A stretch of 64,000 nucleotides of DNA, from the NCBI RefSeq assembly GCF_900096585.1, contig NZ_FMYH01000005.1, positions 124,001-188,000 on the forward strand. Direction: 5' to 3'. The translations under genes were made by a program, and so were the position numbers. This document shows, in pieces, positions 1 to 7,638 of the stretch. Within the stretch, counting starts at the first letter, position 1; each line of letters starts with the position of its first letter. The notes beneath the pieces were generated by a model. The model searched no databases. It saw only the letters and a list, made by a program, of their open reading frames with translations, and was not told where the DNA came from. This stretch comes from Sanguibacter gelidistatuariae (lineage in GTDB: Bacteria; Actinomycetota; Actinomycetes; Actinomycetales; Cellulomonadaceae).

Positions 1-1
1 G

Positions 2-661
2 CAGAAGGGCACCGGCCGCTGGACGGTCCAGAACGCCCTCGACCTGGGCGTGCCGATCACCGGCATCGCCGAGGCCACCTTCGCCCGCGCGCTGTCCGGC
101 TCCGTCCCCCAGCGCACGGCGGCCGCCGGCGTGCTCGTGGCCGACGCCGGCACGTGGGACGTGACCGACCGCGCGGCCTTCATCGAGGACGTCCGCCTCG
201 CGCTGTACTCCTCCAAGGTCGTCGCGTACTCCCAGGGCTTCGACCAGATCGCCGCGGCGTCGGTCGAGTTCGGCTGGAACATCGACCGCGGCGCGATGGC
301 GCGGATCTGGCGGGGTGGCTGCATCATCCGGGCCCGCTTCCTCAACCGCATCACCGAGGCCTACGAGCGTGACGAGAACCTCGCGCTGCTGCTCGCGGAC
401 CCGTACTTCACCCAGAAGATCGGCGAGGGCGTCTCCTCCTGGCGCCGGGTCGTCTCCCTCGCCGCGCTCAACGGGGTCCCCACCCCGGCGTTCGGCTCCT
501 CGCTGTCCTACTACGACGGCGTGCGCGCCGAGCGTCTGCCGGCCAACCTCATCCAGGCCCAGCGTGACTTCTTCGGGGCGCACACGTACAACCGCGTCGA
601 CAAGGCCGGGGTCTTCCACACCGAGTGGTCCCGCGACCGCAGCGAGACGCAAGAGTCCTGA
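2..661 (+). CDS. gnd: 6-phosphogluconate dehydrogenase, C-terminal part (cut by window edge)
   Basis: Oxidative decarboxylation of 6-phosphogluconate to ribulose 5-phosphate with NADP reduction, pentose phosphate pathway, cytosol. The frame is open from the window edge and begins QKGTGRWT, the conserved motif that opens the all-helical C-terminal domain of this family. The rest (IARIWRGGCIIRA-type segment, here ARIWRGGCIIRARFL at about 310-350, and the C-terminal FGAHTYNRVD segment) matches the dimer and tail region. About 220 residues are visible, so the N-terminal NADP-binding half lies upstream of the window. The stop codon abuts the ATG of the next gene, suggesting one transcript. Confidence 0.95.
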   Translation, partial: QKGTGRWTVQNALDLGVPITGIAEATFARALSGSVPQRTAAAGVLVADAGTWDVTDRAAFIEDVRLALYSSKVVAYSQGFDQIAAASVEFGWNIDRGAMARIWRGGCIIRARFLNRITEAYERDENLALLLADPYFTQKIGEGVSSWRRVVSLAALNGVPTPAFGSSLSYYDGVRAERLPANLIQAQRDFFGAHTYNRVDKAGVFHTEWSRDRSETQES

Positions 662-1909
662 ATGACTGAGTTCCTCCCTGTCGGTGTCGGGGGCGACATC
701 GGCGTGTACGCGCTCCTGCGGGCGTTCCACGAGCAGTACGGAACGCCCGCGGTGGCGCTGTCCAGCGTCGCTACTCGGGCGATGACGGACTCGACGTTCG
801 TGACGAACGTCGTGGTCCCCGGGATCGACGACGCCGACGTGCTCGTGGCGGCCCTGGAGGACCTGGCCGCGGCGCACGCGGGTGTGCGGCTGGTCCTGCT
901 GACCAACGCCGACTGGTACGTGCGGGCGATCATCGAGAACCGCGAGCGGCTCGAGAAGCACTACCTCGTGCCGTTCTGCTCCCTCGACGTCCTTGACGTC
1001 GTCTCGAGCAAGGAGTCCTTCGCGGCTGTCTGCGACCGTCTGGACATCCCGACGCCGCGCACCGTCCCGGTCGACGTCGCGGACCTCGTGGCGCGCGGCG
1101 GCCGGGCGCGCGTCGCCGAGCTCGAGGTCGATCTGGAGTTCCCGGTCGTGGCCAAGCCGTCCTCGAGCGCGGAGTACCACTACGTCTCCTTCCCCGGCAA
1201 ACGCAAGATCCACCACGTGGACTCCCGCGCGGAGCTCGACGAGCTGCTGGGCCACCTGGTCGACGCCGGCTATCCCGGCACGTTCCTCGTCCAGGAGCTC
1301 ATCCCCGGCGACGAGACGCAGATGCGGTCGCTGACCGCCTACCGCGACTCCCACGGGGACATCACCCTGCTCGCGACGGGCCGGGTGCTCCTGGAGGAGC
1401 ACACCCCCGGCACGCTCGGGATTCCGGCGGCCATCCTCACCGAGCAGTACGAGGACGCCATGGAAGCGGCGAGCCGGTTCCTGCACGAGGTCGGCTACCT
1501 AGGCTTCGCCAACTTCGACTACAAGTGGGACCCGCGCACCGGGCGCCACGTGTACTTCGAGATGAACCCGCGGATCGGTCGCAACAACTACTACGTCACC
1601 GCGGCCGGGGCCAACCCGGCCCGGGTGCTCGTGGAAGACCTCGTGCACGGCAACCGGATCGAGCCCGTGCGGGCCTCGGCCGAGGTGCTCTACACGGTCG
1701 TCCCGGTGCGGTTGCTCATGCGCTACATCCTCGAACCGGGGCTGCGCGCGCGTCTGCGTGCGGTCGTGCGCCGCGGTGGCGTGGTGCACCCGTTGAAGTA
1801 CTCCCGTGACGGCGGGCTGCGTCGTCGGGCCACGGTGTGGGCGATGACGGCGAACTTCTACCGCAAGTACAAGCAGTTCTACCCGCGTCCCACGGACACG
1901 GGGTACTGA
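662..1909 (+). CDS. ATP-grasp carboxylate-amine ligase
   Basis: A 415-residue ATP-grasp enzyme. Such enzymes join a carboxylate to an amine through an acyl-phosphate using ATP. Visible signatures: FPVVAKPSSSA (ATP-binding lysine, about residue 160), FLVQELIPGDE (about 215) and the metal-binding FEMNPRIGRNN near residue 300. The C-terminus is basic. Start ATG follows the gnd stop directly. In actinobacteria with A4-type peptidoglycan, members of this group add D-Asp or D-Glu to the interpeptide bridge (the Enterococcus D-aspartate ligase is the characterised relative). That role is inference here; other carboxylate-amine ligations are possible. Confidence 0.8.
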   Translation: MTEFLPVGVGGDIGVYALLRAFHEQYGTPAVALSSVATRAMTDSTFVTNVVVPGIDDADVLVAALEDLAAAHAGVRLVLLTNADWYVRAIIENRERLEKHYLVPFCSLDVLDVVSSKESFAAVCDRLDIPTPRTVPVDVADLVARGGRARVAELEVDLEFPVVAKPSSSAEYHYVSFPGKRKIHHVDSRAELDELLGHLVDAGYPGTFLVQELIPGDETQMRSLTAYRDSHGDITLLATGRVLLEEHTPGTLGIPAAILTEQYEDAMEAASRFLHEVGYLGFANFDYKWDPRTGRHVYFEMNPRIGRNNYYVTAAGANPARVLVEDLVHGNRIEPVRASAEVLYTVVPVRLLMRYILEPGLRARLRAVVRRGGVVHPLKYSRDGGLRRRATVWAMTANFYRKYKQFYPRPTDTGY

Positions 1910-1930
1910 ACCGCCACGGCGCCGACAACA

Positions 1931-1964
1931 ACGGCCGGCCCCTCCTGCGGGAGGGGCCGGCCGT
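1931..1964. terminator. Strong stem-loop between convergent genes
   Basis: Perfect 15-bp inverted repeat with a 4-nt loop (tgcg at 1946-1949); the arms are 1931-1945 and 1950-1964. It sits between the stop of the ATP-grasp gene (1909) and the stop of the convergent gene ending at 1989, so it probably terminates both. There is no long T-run, which is common for terminators in high-GC actinobacteria. Confidence 0.8.
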
Positions 1965-1988
1965 CGCTGTTTCGCTGACCGGTCTGGC

Positions 1989-2474
1989 TCAGCCGAGCTC
2001 AGAAGTCCCGGAGTACAGGTGCAGGACCGGCACGTGCAGCTCGTCGCGGGCGCGGGAGGCCCAGTCCCGGTGGAAGGTGTCCTCGACCAGGTGCGGGTAG
2101 CTCACGACGACGACCTCGAGGATGTCCTCGGCCGCGATGGCGGTGTGCAGGGCGGGCAGCGGGTCCTCGTCGATGATCTGGCCCGAAGCGGAAGCCCCGG
2201 CGGCCGCGAGCGCGGTGATGCTCCCGGCGAGCTGGTCGCCCGCCTCCGCCTTGGCCTCGTTCGTGGACGGCTTGCCCTCGGTCGCGTCCTCCCAGGCCTC
2301 CTTGAACTGGCCGGAGCCGAGGTGCTCGAAGATCGCGCCGAGCAGGCTCCGGTCGGTGTCGGCCGGGACGAGGACGCGGTAGCGCACGTCGTCGTCACGG
2401 TGCAGCGCGACGATCTTCTCCGCGTCTGCGGAGAGGAGGGTGTCTTCGGTCAGCACAAGAATGGTGTCGGTCAC
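1989..2474 (-). CDS. Conserved hypothetical protein, possibly with a Usp-like fold
   Basis: A 161-residue soluble acidic protein beginning MTDTILVLTEDTLL. The beta-strand-like start, the VVVVSYPH strand and the C-terminal VPVLHLYSG strand resemble the alternating strand/helix layout of universal-stress-type proteins. The nucleotide-binding glycine motif of that family is not evident, so the fold is a guess. The start lies 10 bases from the stop of the reductase gene at 2484 on the same strand, so it may be the last gene of the sufE-reductase operon. Function unknown. Confidence 0.6.
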   Translation of the reverse strand: MTDTILVLTEDTLLSADAEKIVALHRDDDVRYRVLVPADTDRSLLGAIFEHLGSGQFKEAWEDATEGKPSTNEAKAEAGDQLAGSITALAAAGASASGQIIDEDPLPALHTAIAAEDILEVVVVSYPHLVEDTFHRDWASRARDELHVPVLHLYSGTSELG

Positions 2475-2483
2475 GCCAACACC

Positions 2484-3290
2484 CTACTGCGGCCCCTCGT
2501 CGGCGACGACCCACCGCGCGAGCAGCACACCGTCGCTGACCAGCAGGTGGCCCAGCCTGGCCGCGGCCGGTGGGCGCAGGTACGACGTCGAGTGCACGAT
2601 CCGGGTGGCCGGTCCACCGACCACCTGGGGGCTCGTGGTCACGCACAGCTCGTCGACGACCCCCGCGGCCACCAGGTCGCCGAGCAGCGTCGGTCCGCCC
2701 TCGCAGAGCACCCGCGGCAGGGACCGGCGGGCCAGCTCGGCCAGCCCGGCTCGCAGGTCCACGTCGCCGATCCCGGCGACGACGACCCGCTCGGTCGGGA
2801 ATCGGCCCTCGAGCGCCTGGGCGCCCTCGGCGGTCGTCAGCACGAGGCACGACGACGCGGCCTCGGGCGTGAAGAAGGCGTCCGGCAGGTGCCCCGACCG
2901 GGTGACCACGGCGGTCGTCAGCCCGGGCGCGAGCCCCGCCGCGGAGCGCGTGGCGGCCAGCTCAGGGGGCACCTCGACGGGGGTGTACCCCTCGGTGCGG
3001 ACCGTCCCGGCGCCCACCATCACGACGTCGGCCATGGCGCGCATGGCGCAGAAGGCGCGGAAGTCCGCGGAGTTGTTGATCGACCCCGAGCGGCCCGTCG
3101 CGCCCCACGCGGCGCCGTCGATCGTCGTGACCATGTTGGCGCGCAGCCAGGTGCGACCGGCGGTCGGGAGCGGGTGGGTGTAGAGCGCGGACAGCTCGCG
3201 TTCGGCCGGGTCGGGTGCGAGCCGGGTGCCCGGTCCAGCCCCGGGCCCGGTCGCCACGAGGACCGACAGGTGCGGCCCGTCGTCGCTCAT
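2484..3290 (-). CDS. Pyrimidine reductase (RibD C-terminal/DHFR-like) family protein
   Basis: A 268-residue stand-alone RibD C-terminal-type reductase domain: NMVTTIDGAAWGATG near the N-terminus, VVMVGAGTVRTEGY (NADPH-binding loop) and LCEGGPTLLGDLVAAGVVDEL in the second half. Family members reduce the ribosyl group of a diaminopyrimidine in riboflavin synthesis. Without a deaminase domain or other rib genes nearby the substrate is uncertain. ATG at 3290 overlaps the sufE stop by ATGA, so the two genes are translationally coupled. A longer upstream reading through sufE is the same frame without coding logic and was dropped. Confidence 0.8.
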   Translation of the reverse strand: MSDDGPHLSVLVATGPGAGPGTRLAPDPAERELSALYTHPLPTAGRTWLRANMVTTIDGAAWGATGRSGSINNSADFRAFCAMRAMADVVMVGAGTVRTEGYTPVEVPPELAATRSAAGLAPGLTTAVVTRSGHLPDAFFTPEAASSCLVLTTAEGAQALEGRFPTERVVVAGIGDVDLRAGLAELARRSLPRVLCEGGPTLLGDLVAAGVVDELCVTTSPQVVGGPATRIVHSTSYLRPPAAARLGHLLVSDGVLLARWVVADEGPQ

Positions 3291-3778
3291 ACGGAGGTCC
3301 CGGCGGACAGCACCGCGAGGCGGTCGCGCACCTGGCGCTGGATCCGGCCCTGGAGCGAGGCCATGCCGCCCAAGCGCAGCGGGCTGATCAGCGCACCGAG
3401 CCCGAGCCGCGCAGGCAGGTCGGAGGGGATGGCGATGACCTCCTCGGCGGACAGCCCGGCGAGCCCCTCGCTCAGCACCCCCGCGAAGCCTCGCGTGGTG
3501 GGCGCCTCCGCGGGGGCGCTGATGAAGATCGTGGTCGGATGCGGGGCCGGCGCGGCAACCTCGGTCGCCACGTACACGGGGGACTGGCACTCGATGACCT
3601 GCTCCATGCGCGAGAGGTCGCTCGCGTAGGGCTCGGGGAGGTCGGGAACCTCGGCGCCCATCTCGACGAGCATCTCGAGGCGCTGGGCCGGGGCGAGGGC
3701 CCCGAACTCCTCGATCAGCGCGGCGAGGGCCGAGGGGAGGGCGGGGGTACCGGACGAGGGCGTAGTGGTGATCGACAC
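3287..3778 (-). CDS. sufE: SufE family cysteine desulfuration protein
   Basis: A 163-residue SufE-type protein that accepts sulfur from a cysteine desulfurase and passes it on for Fe-S cluster assembly. The sulfur-accepting cysteine is in IECQSPVYVA (about residue 64), matching the family's GCQS motif. The C-terminal third (LISPLRLGGMASLQGRIQRQV) is typical of the family. Start is GTG 3778: a TACGCT box lies 6 nt upstream, fitting a leaderless mRNA. It is divergent from zapE across 38 bp and overlaps the following reductase. No sufS or sufBCD is in view. Confidence 0.88.
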   Translation of the reverse strand: MSITTTPSSGTPALPSALAALIEEFGALAPAQRLEMLVEMGAEVPDLPEPYASDLSRMEQVIECQSPVYVATEVAAPAPHPTTIFISAPAEAPTTRGFAGVLSEGLAGLSAEEVIAIPSDLPARLGLGALISPLRLGGMASLQGRIQRQVRDRLAVLSAGTSV

Positions 3779-3816
3779 AGTTCCAGCGTAGGCCGTCGCC
3801 GGTAGACTGGAGACTC
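3779..3816. promoter_or_regulatory. Divergent sufE/zapE promoter region
   Basis: Only 38 bp separate the two GTG starts. On the minus strand TACGCT stands 6 nt before the sufE GTG; on the plus strand TAGACT (3803-3808) stands 8 nt before the zapE GTG. No ribosome binding site precedes either start, so both transcripts are probably leaderless and the two core promoters share this stretch. Confidence 0.55.
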
Positions 3817-4854
3817 GTGACTGCCGCTACGACGCACCTGACCCAGGTCCGTCCCCATGTCCCGACCGAACGACTCCTGGCTGACCTCGTGCCCCCGCGG
3901 CACTTCGCCGGAGCCTCCTTCGCCTCCTACCGGGCCAACCCCCGCTACCCGAGCCAGCAGACGACCGTCCTGCGCCTCGCCGAGGTCACCGAGCTGCTGA
4001 ACGGCGGCTCGGGCGGCTGGCTGCGACGGTTGCGGGCGGCCGCCCCGAAGAAGGCCGTGGCGGTGTACCTGGACGGCGGATTCGGCGTCGGCAAGACGCA
4101 CCTGCTGGCCTCCCTCGCGCACGCTGTCGGGCCCGACGCCGCGTACTACGGGACCTTCGTGGAGTACACGAACCTCGTCGGCGCGCTCGGCTTCGCCAAG
4201 ACCGTCGAGGCCCTTGCTACCAAGCGCCTCGTCTGCATCGACGAGTTCGAGCTCGACGACCCGGGCGACACGGTCCTCATGTCGCGGCTGCTCCGCGAGC
4301 TCGCCGACCGCGGTGTGGCGCTCGCCGCGACGTCGAACACGCTGCCCGACTCCCTCGGCGAGGGACGCTTCGCCGCGGAGGACTTCCTCCGCGAGATCCA
4401 GGCACTGGCCGCCCGCTTCGAGATCATGCGCGTGGACGGCGAGGACTACCGCCAGCGCGACATCGTCATCGAGTCGCTCGGCCTGCCCGACGACGCCGTG
4501 TCCGGCGCGGTCGCCGGGCGCGGCGGGGCGATGATCGACGACTTCGACGAGCTGCTCGGCTACCTCGCCCGGGTGCACCCCAGCAAGTACGGCGCCCTGC
4601 TCGACCGTGTCACGCTGCTCGGCCTGACCGGCGTGCACCCGGTCACCGACCAGTCGACCGGGCTGCGCCTCGTGGTGCTCATCGACCGCCTCTACGACCG
4701 CGACGTCCCGGTCCTGCTCGGCGGGTCCGGGCTGAGCGACCTGTTCAGCGAGCAGATGCTCACCGGTGGCTACCGCAAGAAGTATTTCCGGGCGCTCTCA
4801 CGCCTGGGGTCCCTCGCGCAGGACGGCCGGACGCTCGTGGATCAGGCAGCCTGA
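3817..4854 (+). CDS. zapE: ZapE/AFG1-like AAA+ ATPase
   Basis: A 345-residue ATPase of the ZapE (AFG1/YhcM) family. In E. coli ZapE associates with the division ring; the mitochondrial homologue handles respiratory complex subunits. Walker A GGFGVGKT is at residues 87-94 and Walker B LVCIDEFEL near 143; YHDPDxxVLMSRLL-type sensor residues follow (here DDPGDTVLMSRLL). Length is normal for the family. Start GTG 3817 is supported by the leaderless-type -10 box upstream. It converges on ppk2 with one base between stop codons. Confidence 0.9.
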   Translation: MTAATTHLTQVRPHVPTERLLADLVPPRHFAGASFASYRANPRYPSQQTTVLRLAEVTELLNGGSGGWLRRLRAAAPKKAVAVYLDGGFGVGKTHLLASLAHAVGPDAAYYGTFVEYTNLVGALGFAKTVEALATKRLVCIDEFELDDPGDTVLMSRLLRELADRGVALAATSNTLPDSLGEGRFAAEDFLREIQALAARFEIMRVDGEDYRQRDIVIESLGLPDDAVSGAVAGRGGAMIDDFDELLGYLARVHPSKYGALLDRVTLLGLTGVHPVTDQSTGLRLVVLIDRLYDRDVPVLLGGSGLSDLFSEQMLTGGYRKKYFRALSRLGSLAQDGRTLVDQAA

Positions 4855-4855
4855 T

Positions 4856-5761
4856 TCAGGCCTTCTCGAGGCGCGCCTTCTCGGCCTTGACGTCGAAGCT
4901 CGGCGGCGGCCAGCCGAGGTCAAGATCGGTCAGAGCGTCGAGCAGGAGCTGGGACACGGCCAGCCGGGCGAACCACTTGCGGTCCGCCGGGACGACGTGC
5001 CAGGGCGCGGTGTCGGTGCTCGTGCGATCGAGGACCGCCTGGTAGGCCTCGCGGTAGGCGGGCCACTTCGCCCGCTCGTCGATGTCGCTCGGGTTGTACT
5101 TCCAGAACTTGTCTTTCCGGGTGAGGCGTTCGCGCAGGCGCGCCTTCTGCTCCTGCGCGGAGACGACGAGTGCGACCTTGACGATCCGGGTGCCCGCGGC
5201 GGCGACCTTGGCCTCGAAGGCATTGATCTCCTCGTACCTCTTGCCCCACACCTCGGGCGGCACCAGCTCGTTGACTCTCGCCACGAGCACGTCCTCGTAG
5301 TGGGAGCGGTCGAACACCCCGATGTAGCCGGGGCGGGGGAGGGCGTTCCTGATCCGCCAGAGGTAGTTGTGCTTGCGTTCGGCGTCGGTGGGAACCCCGA
5401 AGGACCGGTGCATCACGCCCTGGGGGTCCACCTGACCGATCACGTGCCGGACGATCCCGCCCTTGCCGGAGGTGTCCATGCCCTGCAGCACGAGCAGCAC
5501 GGACCGGGTGCCTCCCGACCGGCCGTCCGCGAAGAGCTTCTCCTGGAGCTCCGACAGCGCGGCCCCGTTCGCGGCCAGCTGGGCCTCGGCGGCGGCGCGG
5601 TCGCCCGTCCACCCTGGGGTCGAGGCGCACTCGAGCCCGGCGAGCGGCTGGGGGCGCAGCGCCAGATCAGCCGGCTCCGCCCAGCCGCGGGCGGCCTTGG
5701 GCTTCTTCGACTTCGAGGACTTCGACGACTTCGAGGACTGTGAAGACTTGGACTTGGACAT
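4856..5761 (-). CDS. ppk2: Polyphosphate kinase 2 family nucleotide phosphotransferase
   Basis: A 301-residue PPK2-type P-loop kinase that transfers phosphate between polyphosphate and nucleotides in the cytosol. Walker A GMDTSGKGG is at residues 94-102, the FDRSHYEDVL Walker B/lid motif near 150-160, and RLTRKDKFWKYNPSDIDER further on. The first 20 residues are a Ser/Lys repeat (SKSSKSSKSSKSKK), encoded by a short imperfect DNA repeat at about 5700-5760, unusual for the family and possibly disordered or polyanion-binding. Start ATG 5761. The subclass (AMP, ADP or NDP acceptor) cannot be set from sequence alone. Confidence 0.9.
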   Translation of the reverse strand: MSKSKSSQSSKSSKSSKSKKPKAARGWAEPADLALRPQPLAGLECASTPGWTGDRAAAEAQLAANGAALSELQEKLFADGRSGGTRSVLLVLQGMDTSGKGGIVRHVIGQVDPQGVMHRSFGVPTDAERKHNYLWRIRNALPRPGYIGVFDRSHYEDVLVARVNELVPPEVWGKRYEEINAFEAKVAAAGTRIVKVALVVSAQEQKARLRERLTRKDKFWKYNPSDIDERAKWPAYREAYQAVLDRTSTDTAPWHVVPADRKWFARLAVSQLLLDALTDLDLGWPPPSFDVKAEKARLEKA

Positions 5762-5841
5762 CGTGCCTCCGGACGGGCGCCTCGTCTGCGGTGACGGGGC
5801 GTAAGGGTGCTCTGGCCTGCGGTGGGTGCGTCTTTGCGATG

Positions 5842-7638
5842 CTAGCCGACCACGGCGACGCCGCGACCGGGCACGATGAGCGTGCTTCCCGCGAGCTTGA
5901 CCTGCCCCCAGGCAGCAAGGACCCCGACACCGCTTCTGCCACCGCTGGTCAGGGCCATGTGTCGCGGCGTCGGACTCAGGTTCACCGCGACGGTGACCGA
6001 TCCGCGCCCCACGAGCAGCAGGCCTTCCCCGGGCGCGGGGAGTGCCTCGACGTGCACGGCGCTGCGGTCTCCGGAGGCGAGGTCGGGCACCGTGCGGCGC
6101 AGCTCGATGAGCCTGCGGTGCCAGGAGACCAGGGCCGCGCGGCGCGGATCCTGCGGCTCGGACCAGTTGAGCACGCTGCGCTCGAAGGTCCCGCGGTCCT
6201 GGGGGTCCGGGACGGTGCCGGTGTCCCACCCGTGACCGGCGAACTCCTCCCGCCGGCCGCGGGTGACCGTCCGGGCGAGATCGGGGTCTGGGAAGTCGGT
6301 GAAGTACAGCCACGGGGTGCTCGCGCCCCACTCCTCGCCCATGAAGAGCATGGGGGTGCACGCCGAGGTCAGCACGAGCGCCGCCGAGATCGCCACGAGG
6401 TCGAGGTCGCGCCCACCCTCACGGGAGCCGGGCCGGTCCCCGAGCGCGCGGTTGCCGACCTGGTCGTGGTCGCAGGAGAACACCACGAAGCGGTGGCCGT
6501 CCATCTCGTCCGGGACAGGCCGCCCCCACGGCCGCCCACGGAAGGTGGACCAGCCGCCGTCGTGCACAAAGACGTCGGTGAGCGCGCGGGCGAGGACGGC
6601 GGGGGACCCGAAGTCGGCGTAGTAGCCCTGGCGCTCGCCGGTGAGGAGCGCGTGGACGGCGTGGTGGACGTCGTCGGCCCACTGTGCGGTCATGCCCAGG
6701 CCGCCCGCGGCGACGGGGGTGACCGTGGCCGGGTCGTTCGCGTCCGACTCGGCGATCAGGCCGAGCGGGCGGCCCAGCTCGACGGCCAGGGCGGCGACCG
6801 TCTCGGAGAGCTCGGCGAGCACGTGCACGGGGGAGTCGTCGACGATCTCGTGCACGGCGTCCAGGCGCAGGGCGTCGACGTGGAAGTCCCGCAGCCACCG
6901 CACGGCGTTGTCGATCACCCACCGGCGCACCTCGCCGCTGCCGGCGCCGTCGACGTTGATGCCCTGGCCCCAGGGCGTGGGGTGATCATCGGTGAAGTAC
7001 GGGCCGAAGGTCTGGACGTAGCTGCCGCTGGGACCGAGGTGGTTGTAGACGACGTCGAGCGCGACCGCGAGACCCAGGGCATGCGCGGCGTCGACGAAGC
7101 GGGCGAGCGCGTCCGGCCCGCCATAGGGCTCATGGACCGCGAAGGGGTGGACCCCGTCGTAGCCCCAGCCGTGGTGGCCGTCGAAGGCCGCGACGGGCAT
7201 GAGCTCGACCATGTCGACGCCGAGGTCGCGCAGGTGCCCCAGACGCTCGATCGCGGCGTCGAGGGTCCCGGCGGAGGTGAACGTCCCCACGTGCAGCTCG
7301 TAGAGGACCGCGCCGGGCACGGCTCGGCCGGCCCAGGCGTGGTCGGTCCACACGTAGGCGCCCGTGTCGACGAGCTGGCTGGGCCCGTGCACGCCGTCGG
7401 GCTGACGGGCGCTGCGTGGGTCGGGGCGGGGAGGCCCGCCGTCGACGCTGAAGCCATAGCGGCCGGCGTCGTCGGCCAGGTCGGCCGGTTGCGGCGGCGA
7501 CCACCAGCCCGGTCGCGATGCGTCAGGGACCATCGGCACCCACGCGTCCGAGGCGGAGAAGACCGCCGCGGTGGGGATCACGAGGGCGACCGTGCGCGCG
7601 CCCGGCGCCCACACCGAAGGGCTCGCCGGTGAGGTCAT
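5842..7638 (-). CDS. treZ: Malto-oligosyltrehalose trehalohydrolase
   Basis: A 598-residue GH13 enzyme that hydrolyses maltooligosyltrehalose to free trehalose, the last step of the TreX-TreY-TreZ route. An N-terminal CBM48-like domain (about 1-95) precedes the (beta/alpha)8 barrel. Visible catalytic regions are VDALRLDAVHE (nucleophile Asp), LIAESDAN (acid Glu) and SCDHDQVGN (transition-state Asp). Start ATG 7638 overlaps the treY stop by ATGA. A longer in-frame extension runs into treY and is not used. It is the last gene of the glgX-treY-treZ operon. Confidence 0.95.
   Translation of the reverse strand: MTSPASPSVWAPGARTVALVIPTAAVFSASDAWVPMVPDASRPGWWSPPQPADLADDAGRYGFSVDGGPPRPDPRSARQPDGVHGPSQLVDTGAYVWTDHAWAGRAVPGAVLYELHVGTFTSAGTLDAAIERLGHLRDLGVDMVELMPVAAFDGHHGWGYDGVHPFAVHEPYGGPDALARFVDAAHALGLAVALDVVYNHLGPSGSYVQTFGPYFTDDHPTPWGQGINVDGAGSGEVRRWVIDNAVRWLRDFHVDALRLDAVHEIVDDSPVHVLAELSETVAALAVELGRPLGLIAESDANDPATVTPVAAGGLGMTAQWADDVHHAVHALLTGERQGYYADFGSPAVLARALTDVFVHDGGWSTFRGRPWGRPVPDEMDGHRFVVFSCDHDQVGNRALGDRPGSREGGRDLDLVAISAALVLTSACTPMLFMGEEWGASTPWLYFTDFPDPDLARTVTRGRREEFAGHGWDTGTVPDPQDRGTFERSVLNWSEPQDPRRAALVSWHRRLIELRRTVPDLASGDRSAVHVEALPAPGEGLLLVGRGSVTVAVNLSPTPRHMALTSGGRSGVGVLAAWGQVKLAGSTLIVPGRGVAVVG

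Noticed and set aside
5700-5760. DNA repeat in front of ppk2 as a regulatory repeat
   Set aside because: It is inside the coding region and simply encodes the Ser/Lys tail.
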